NCBI GenBank assembly: GCA_004356685.1
Contig: SMWS01000069.1
Location: 1 to 10,523 of the forward strand
From: Deltaproteobacteria bacterium
GTDB taxonomy: Bacteria; Desulfobacterota_D; UBA1144; Nemesobacterales; N074bin48
DNA: 10,523 nucleotides
Reading direction: 5' to 3'
In this document: positions 7,003-10,523 of the stretch, in pieces
Numbering within the stretch: position 1 is the stretch's first letter
How the letters are laid out: each line of letters begins with the position of its first letter
The notes under the pieces: generated by a model
Database searches by the model: none
What the model was told of the DNA's origin: nothing
The model's input: the letters and a program-made list of their open reading frames with translations, nothing else
Translations under genes and position numbers: made by a program

Positions 7003-8268
7003 CTATCCACACCACGTTGGAAACATCTTGGGCGCTCCTTTACTCAGTGGTATTTGATTCTGCCCATTATGGAACATCAGATATATGTTGTTTGTACCAC
7101 CCCTATTTGATACAAAAGATATATAATGACCATCGGGAGTCCATGAGGGGTTTTCATTTCTTCTAGTAGACCATGTAAGGCGCTGTTCACCCGAGCCATC
7201 AGATCTTATACTAAATATATTTACTCCGGCCTTTTCTACTTTAACATAAGCAATCTTGTTAACTTTTGGATTAGGAGACCAGGAAGGATCGGTGTTATAA
7301 CCCCCTTTAGTAATTCTCCTTACATTTTTACCAGCCGCACTCATTACATAAATATTTGGAGATCCGGCCCTATCTGATACAAATGCAATCTCGCTGCCAT
7401 CTGCAGACCAGGTTGGTGATACATCTATTGCCCTGCCTCTTGTTAATTTTCTAAGCCCCTTACCCTCGGAATTAACAACCGCAATATCACCATCGAGACT
7501 AAATACGATTTTACTTCCATCCGGTGACCATTCTGCACTTTGATCAAGCTTATATGGCTTTGATATTCTTTTTTCTTTGTATCTTGGGTAGAGATTTATT
7601 ACATATAAATCCTGATCCCATACCTTATCGGAGTTAAACACAATTTTTGAACCGTCTTTTGAACAACTGGGTGAGAGAACAAGCGACTTATGATGGGTCA
7701 GGCGTCTTATATTCTCACCATCATAATCCATCATATACAGGTCTCTTTTCCTTTTAGACCCTGAAACATAAACAACCTTTGAAGTAAAAAACCCGTCTAT
7801 TCCTGTAAGCTCTCTAAGCACATGATTTGCAAACCTATGCGCAGCCTCGGGCAGCCTTCCAACGCTTGCTTCATATGACCTGCCAATAATAGGTTGTTCA
7901 TCTTTTACATCGAACAGCCTTATAGCAACCTCAATGTTATTTCCCGAAGCTTTGTAATCACCTCTTATGAGAGCATCTGCGCCTGCATCAAAATAAGCCT
8001 GATAATCAACAGACTCACCTGATGTAGAAGGATTTTGCACGTTTGTGATTATGTTAAATAGCCCAGAATTTTTTAGATCCTGTCTTAAAACCTCTATAAA
8101 CTTATTGCCGTATGTATTTTTTTGACCAATAGGATTCAAATCCGGTATGGCTATGGGAATCGGTTCTACTGATGGAGCATAAATGCCCTCTAATATAATT
8201 CTTGAAAATGAGTTTAGTGTACTAACTAAAAAAAGAGCTCCCGCCAAAAATATTATTCTTTGATACAT
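7003..8268 (-). CDS. tolB: Tol-Pal system periplasmic protein TolB
   Basis: TolB is the periplasmic beta-propeller of the Tol-Pal system. It binds Pal and TolA and helps constrict the outer membrane at division. The product has 421 residues, near the usual length. A hydrophobic signal peptide occupies about residues 1-25 (MYQRIIFLAGALFLVSTLNS). An N-terminal alpha/beta domain (about 30-155) carries the typical DLKNSGLF segment. Propeller blades follow from about 160, each with S/P-x-W-S-x-D/N-G-like repeats: SPSCSKDGSKI, SAEWSPDGSKI, SPTWSADGSEI, DPSWSPN, NPSWTPDGHYI. ATG at 8268 has AGGAG eight bases upstream. The other tol-pal genes (tolQ, tolR, tolA, pal) are not in the window; instead tolB sits 70 bases after the HNH gene. 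I see no confident promoter in that AT-rich gap. Confidence 0.96.
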   Translation of the reverse strand: MYQRIIFLAGALFLVSTLNSFSRIILEGIYAPSVEPIPIAIPDLNPIGQKNTYGNKFIEVLRQDLKNSGLFNIITNVQNPSTSGESVDYQAYFDAGADALIRGDYKASGNNIEVAIRLFDVKDEQPIIGRSYEASVGRLPEAAHRFANHVLRELTGIDGFFTSKVVYVSGSKRKRDLYMMDYDGENIRRLTHHKSLVLSPSCSKDGSKIVFNSDKVWDQDLYVINLYPRYKEKRISKPYKLDQSAEWSPDGSKIVFSLDGDIAVVNSEGKGLRKLTRGRAIDVSPTWSADGSEIAFVSDRAGSPNIYVMSAAGKNVRRITKGGYNTDPSWSPNPKVNKIAYVKVEKAGVNIFSIRSDGSGEQRLTWSTRRNENPSWTPDGHYISFVSNRGGTNNIYLMFHNGQNQIPLSKGAPKMFPTWCG

Positions 8269-8338
8269 TTGTAGGTCTCCTATAATTACTTAAGTTTTAT
8301 AAGAAATATAAATCAAATAATCAGATAAAGGTTACAAA

Positions 8339-8944
8339 TTATTCAGAAAGTTCAACATTCCAGTAAGAAGCATCCACAAAACTTAGAAATGGTTTCCACT
8401 CTTCATACCTAATTGCTCTTATATAAAAATTAGCAAAAGGATCCCAACTGGGCTTTATGGGTTTATTTATAAGTTTCATCCTAGCCTGCTCAGGAGTTTG
8501 TCCGCCCTTTTTTCTATTACACTTTGAACAGGCACATACAACATTTTCCCAAATACTCCTTCCACCACGAGAGCGCGGTATAATGTGATCAATTGTAAAC
8601 TCTGACTTGGGAAAATTCTTGCCGCAATACTGACACTTTCCGCCATCCCTTCTAAAAATATTTAGCCTGTTAAACTTTGTCTCGTTTCTGGGCATCTTGT
8701 CATATCTCAAAACCATTATTACCCTTGGCGCTTTAATCACACGGCTAACAGTTCTGATTGATTCATCATCTTTCAGTGCAGCAATCTGTGCCCAGGATTC
8801 AAAATCAAAGGTTGCATAATTTCCTGCTACAGCTTTTGCAACTCCCCCATAAAGCATTATAAAAGCTCTTTTTAGGCTTGTTACCGTAATAGGCACAAAA
8901 AATCTGTTTAAAACTAGTACCGGACTTGCTAACATAATAGTCAA
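8339..8944 (-). CDS. HNH endonuclease family protein
   Basis: The 201-residue product belongs to a widespread family of stand-alone HNH proteins whose biological role is not well defined. The N-terminal half starts with the family-typical SPVLVLNRFFVPITVTSLKR. The HNH/zinc domain spans about 96-150: C104-x2-C107, catalytic-type D119-H120 within FTIDHIIPRSRGG, N134, then C139-x2-C142 and N143. The expected zinc and active-site residues are all present, so nuclease activity is plausible. The start is TTG at 8944: AAAGG lies eight bases upstream of it but 17 bases from the alternative ATG at 8935, and an in-frame TGA is found about ten codons upstream. The gene lies ahead of tolB and leads the minus-strand run. 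It does not look like an intron or intein homing enzyme, because its neighbours are intact. Confidence 0.88.
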   Translation of the reverse strand: MTIMLASPVLVLNRFFVPITVTSLKRAFIMLYGGVAKAVAGNYATFDFESWAQIAALKDDESIRTVSRVIKAPRVIMVLRYDKMPRNETKFNRLNIFRRDGGKCQYCGKNFPKSEFTIDHIIPRSRGGRSIWENVVCACSKCNRKKGGQTPEQARMKLINKPIKPSWDPFANFYIRAIRYEEWKPFLSFVDASYWNVELSE

Positions 8945-8952
8945 TGAATCTA

Positions 8953-8957
8953 CCTTT
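8953..8957 (-). promoter_or_regulatory. Shine-Dalgarno deciding the TTG start of the HNH gene
   Basis: AAAGG on the minus strand is spaced eight bases from TTG at 8944 and 17 from the next in-frame ATG (8935). Spacing therefore supports TTG as the true start, adding three residues to the ATG form. Confidence 0.5.
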
Positions 8958-8959
8958 TT

Positions 8960-8988
8960 TTGATTACAGCATCAAGAACCATTAATCT
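8960..8988 (+). promoter_or_regulatory. candidate promoter for the small membrane gene-lgt-lnt run
   Basis: TTGATT (8960-8965) and TAATCT (8983-8988) are separated by 17 bases, giving a start near 8995 and a leader of about 70 nt. A TATATAAA run at 9006-9013 is an alternative -10 but lacks a well-spaced -35. The region is AT-rich, so the assignment is tentative. Confidence 0.3.
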
Positions 8989-9005
8989 TTAACAATAATT
9001 TAGCT

Positions 9006-9033
9006 TATATAAAACATTCAGTTAAATTTACAA
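9006..9033 (-). promoter_or_regulatory. candidate promoter for the HNH-tolB run
   Basis: On the minus strand TTGTAA (9033-9028) is followed after 16 bases by TATATA (9011-9006). The start would be near 8999, with a leader of about 55 nt to the TTG of the HNH gene. With the plus-strand candidate this makes the 8945-9065 gap a divergent control region. Confidence 0.35.
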
Positions 9034-9042
9034 ACTAACTTT

Positions 9043-9083
9043 AAGGAGATATTAAGGAGATATTAATGAAGGAGATATTAATG
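9043..9083 (+). repeat. tandemly repeated Shine-Dalgarno/start module
   Basis: AAGGAGATATT occurs three times, at 9043-9053, 9054-9064 and 9069-9079. The last two are part of a perfect 15-base tandem repeat, AAGGAGATATTAATG (9054-9068 and 9069-9083). Each 15-base unit has a full Shine-Dalgarno six bases before an ATG, and because the unit is a multiple of three the two ATGs are in frame. The first copy lacks the ATG. This looks like recent slippage or duplication of a translation initiation region. Confidence 0.9.
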
Positions 9084-9233
9084 AATGAATTGTTTTCCAT
9101 TTTTGTTGTTCAGAGTTTGCTGTGGATTGTGTTATTATTTTTCTTATTTCGCCTAATAAAGATCAACGGTAAACTCAAAGAAAAAACAGGCCAGTTAATA
9201 GACAAACTAGACAGTACGAATAAAGGAGAATAA
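9066..9233 (+). CDS. small single-pass membrane protein, CcmD-like in form
   Basis: This short gene encodes 55 residues from ATG 9066, or 50 from the in-frame ATG at 9081; each has AAGGAG six bases upstream. The product (MNELFSIFVVQSLLWIVLLF, then FLFRLIKING and a charged tail) has one membrane helix of about 20 residues followed by a basic then mixed-charge, possibly helical, cytoplasmic tail. Size and layout resemble CcmD-family proteins of cytochrome c maturation, but no ccm gene is nearby, and a hydrophobic helix plus charged tail is weak evidence. Its TAA (9231-9233) directly abuts the lgt ATG at 9234, and the lgt Shine-Dalgarno lies inside its last codons, so the two should be translationally coupled. 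That coupling, and the strong ribosome-binding sites, argue that it is a real gene. Confidence 0.7.
   Translation: MKEILMNELFSIFVVQSLLWIVLLFFLFRLIKINGKLKEKTGQLIDKLDSTNKGE
9223..9228 (+). promoter_or_regulatory. lgt Shine-Dalgarno inside the upstream small gene
   Basis: AAGGAG lies five bases before the lgt ATG and within the final codons of the small membrane gene, whose TAA touches that ATG. Ribosomes finishing the small gene are well placed to begin lgt. Confidence 0.7.
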
Positions 9234-10001
9234 ATGTATCCAGAACTTCTTAGAATAGGAAATTTTGCTATTTCATCTTTTGGACTTATGGTAGCCCTGG
9301 CTTTTTTAGCAGGATATTGGATTGCTTCACTTGAATTCAAAAGAAAAAAACTCGACGACAAACTCCTTGGAAACATACTTCTTCTCTCTATGCTAGGGGG
9401 TATCGGCGGGGCTAAGCTGATGTATATTTTTGAAAATGTTCCACTGAGTGATTTTATAAGCAGTCCGTTTACTCACATTTTCTCCCGGGGTGGTCTTACG
9501 TTTTATGGAGGCTTCATAGGCGCAGTATTACTGTTCTGGATTTTAACAGTCAAAAATAAAGTGAGCTTTTTTAAAGTGATGGACGCCATGGCTCCCGCGC
9601 TTGCAATCGGACATTCAATAGGAAGAATAGGATGTTTTCTTGTAGGAGACGACTATGGTATAAAATCCGATGTGCCCTGGGCTGTAGCTTTTCCAAAGGG
9701 TCTTCCCCCAACTACTGACCCCGTGCACCCTACACAAGTTTATGAAGTAATACTTATGGGATTGATATTTTTTGTCCTATGGAAATTAAGAAAAAGAAAC
9801 ACTCCTGATGGCTGGCTTTTCTCTATATTGATTATATTAGCCGGTATTGAGAGATTTTTGATTGAGTTTATAAGAAGCACTACCCCCAGCCCAATACCTG
9901 ATCTTTCTGTTGCCCAGCTTATTGCTATTGGCTTGATAGTCATCGGTATCTTAAAAATAATATCAATTAAAAATAAACCTGCATCCAAGAAGACTGCATA
10001 G
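9234..10001 (+). CDS. lgt: phosphatidylglycerol-prolipoprotein diacylglyceryl transferase
   Basis: Lgt is the inner-membrane enzyme that moves diacylglycerol from phosphatidylglycerol to the lipobox cysteine of prolipoproteins, the first step of lipoprotein maturation. The 255-residue product is multi-spanning and carries the family signature GRIGCFLVGDDYG (131-142), with R131 matching E. coli R143 and G142 matching G154. It also has HPTQVYE (165-171) and the C-terminal ERFLIEFIR, where R207 and E211 match R239 and E243. Positions equivalent to E. coli H103, N146 and E151 are Y91 (in FYGG), C134 and D139. I believe such variants occur in other Lgt subfamilies, so they are not evidence of inactivity. 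ATG at 9234 is fixed by the family N terminus and by AAGGAG at 9223-9228. lnt follows after 40 bases. Confidence 0.97.
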   Translation: MYPELLRIGNFAISSFGLMVALAFLAGYWIASLEFKRKKLDDKLLGNILLLSMLGGIGGAKLMYIFENVPLSDFISSPFTHIFSRGGLTFYGGFIGAVLLFWILTVKNKVSFFKVMDAMAPALAIGHSIGRIGCFLVGDDYGIKSDVPWAVAFPKGLPPTTDPVHPTQVYEVILMGLIFFVLWKLRKRNTPDGWLFSILIILAGIERFLIEFIRSTTPSPIPDLSVAQLIAIGLIVIGILKIISIKNKPASKKTA

Positions 10002-10041
10002 TTATTATAATTTCAACTATTAACCAATTTTCATAAATCTA

Positions 10042-10523
10042 ATGCGTGATATAAAGACCAAACAGATTTTACTGTGCATAGCTTCTGCATTTTTATTATC
10101 TATACCTTTTTTTCTTGATCTTGCATGGCCTCTGCTGTTCATTTCGTTTATTCCACTTTTTATTAATATAGATCATCTAAGCTCCAAAAAAGCCTTTAAA
10201 ATTGGAACCCTTACAGGAACAATAGCTTATTTTATTACTACTTATTGGCTAGTCGGAACACTAACCAGGTTTGGCGGGTTTCCACTGATAATTGGCATTG
10301 TATTCCACTTAATAATAAGCATTTACTCTGGACTGCTATTCGGATTATTTTGTTCATTAATCACTTCCGATTTATTGAAAAAATTCAGATTAATTAATAC
10401 ATTAATAATTGGGATTATTTGGGTAGCAATTGAATACCACTACCCGCTTCTTTTCCCATTTAGTATAGCAAGCCCCCTTGCAAACTATTATCCAATTATA
10501 CAAATTTCAGACTTATTTGGGGT
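10042..10523 (+). CDS. lnt: apolipoprotein N-acyltransferase, N-terminal part
   Basis: Lnt adds the third acyl chain to the N terminus of diacylated lipoproteins in the inner membrane, the last maturation step in Gram-negative cells. About 160 codons are visible before the window ends, so the catalytic nitrilase-like domain is outside. What can be seen is the hydrophobic multi-helix N-terminal domain with family landmarks: WPLLFISFIPLF, KKAFKIGTLTG, then YWLVGTLTRFGGFP, WVAIEYHYP near 129-137, and NYYPIIQISDLFG at the edge. The last matches the Lnt stretch that leads into the second half of the membrane domain. ATG at 10042 begins MRDIKTKQILL; no convincing Shine-Dalgarno precedes it. The 40-base gap from lgt has no terminator, so lgt and lnt are probably co-transcribed, linking the first and last steps of lipoprotein acylation. 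Confidence 0.88.
   Translation, partial: MRDIKTKQILLCIASAFLLSIPFFLDLAWPLLFISFIPLFINIDHLSSKKAFKIGTLTGTIAYFITTYWLVGTLTRFGGFPLIIGIVFHLIISIYSGLLFGLFCSLITSDLLKKFRLINTLIIGIIWVAIEYHYPLLFPFSIASPLANYYPIIQISDLFG

Noticed and set aside
8339..8944. HNH gene as a homing endonuclease, restriction enzyme or mobile element part
   Set aside because: No methylase, transposase, intron, intein or terminal repeats are visible, and the flanking genes are intact.
9110..9376. Minus-strand open frame across the small membrane gene and the start of lgt
   Set aside because: It runs antisense to lgt, whose identity is clear, and to the small gene with strong ribosome-binding sites.
1..10523. A new defence system, CRISPR array or biosynthetic cluster
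   Set aside because: Every substantial gene except the cyclase-like protein, the HNH protein and the small membrane protein is a standard housekeeping gene, and no array-like repeats were seen.

Overview
This is a low-GC (roughly 35-40% by eye), gene-dense chromosomal window from a Gram-negative bacterium. A heat-shock-type sigma factor (RpoH), periplasmic TolB, and the lipoprotein enzymes Lgt and Lnt all point to a two-membrane cell. The gene content fits Proteobacteria, deltaproteobacterial lineages or nearby phyla, but I cannot name a species. No mobile element, CRISPR array, rRNA or tRNA gene is visible.

Layout. The left edge holds the 3' end of rpoH on the + strand. It meets alaS tail to tail with two bases between the stop codons. 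A long minus-strand block follows. In transcription order it runs: HNH endonuclease, tolB, thpR, rplU, rpmA, a two-TM protein with a degenerate class III cyclase fold, rlmN, alaS. Intergenic gaps suggest at least three or four units: HNH-tolB-thpR, rplU-rpmA, the cyclase-like gene, and rlmN-alaS. A plausible promoter lies ahead of the first gene of each. From about 8945 to 9065 is a divergent promoter region. Rightward from it run a 50-55-residue single-TM protein, lgt, and the first 160 codons of lnt, which leaves the window.

Functional themes. Most of the window is core cell machinery. Translation and RNA are served by alanyl-tRNA charging, A2503/A37 methylation, L21/L27 and 2'-5' RNA phosphodiesterase. 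The envelope is served by TolB and by lipoprotein diacylation (Lgt) followed by N-acylation (Lnt). I see no defence island or evident new system.

The unusual points are four. The cyclase-like membrane protein has lost catalytic residues. The ribosome-binding/start region ahead of the tiny membrane gene is tandemly repeated. That tiny gene abuts lgt directly (TAA-ATG). rplU-rpmA is not followed by the often-linked GTPase gene obg.
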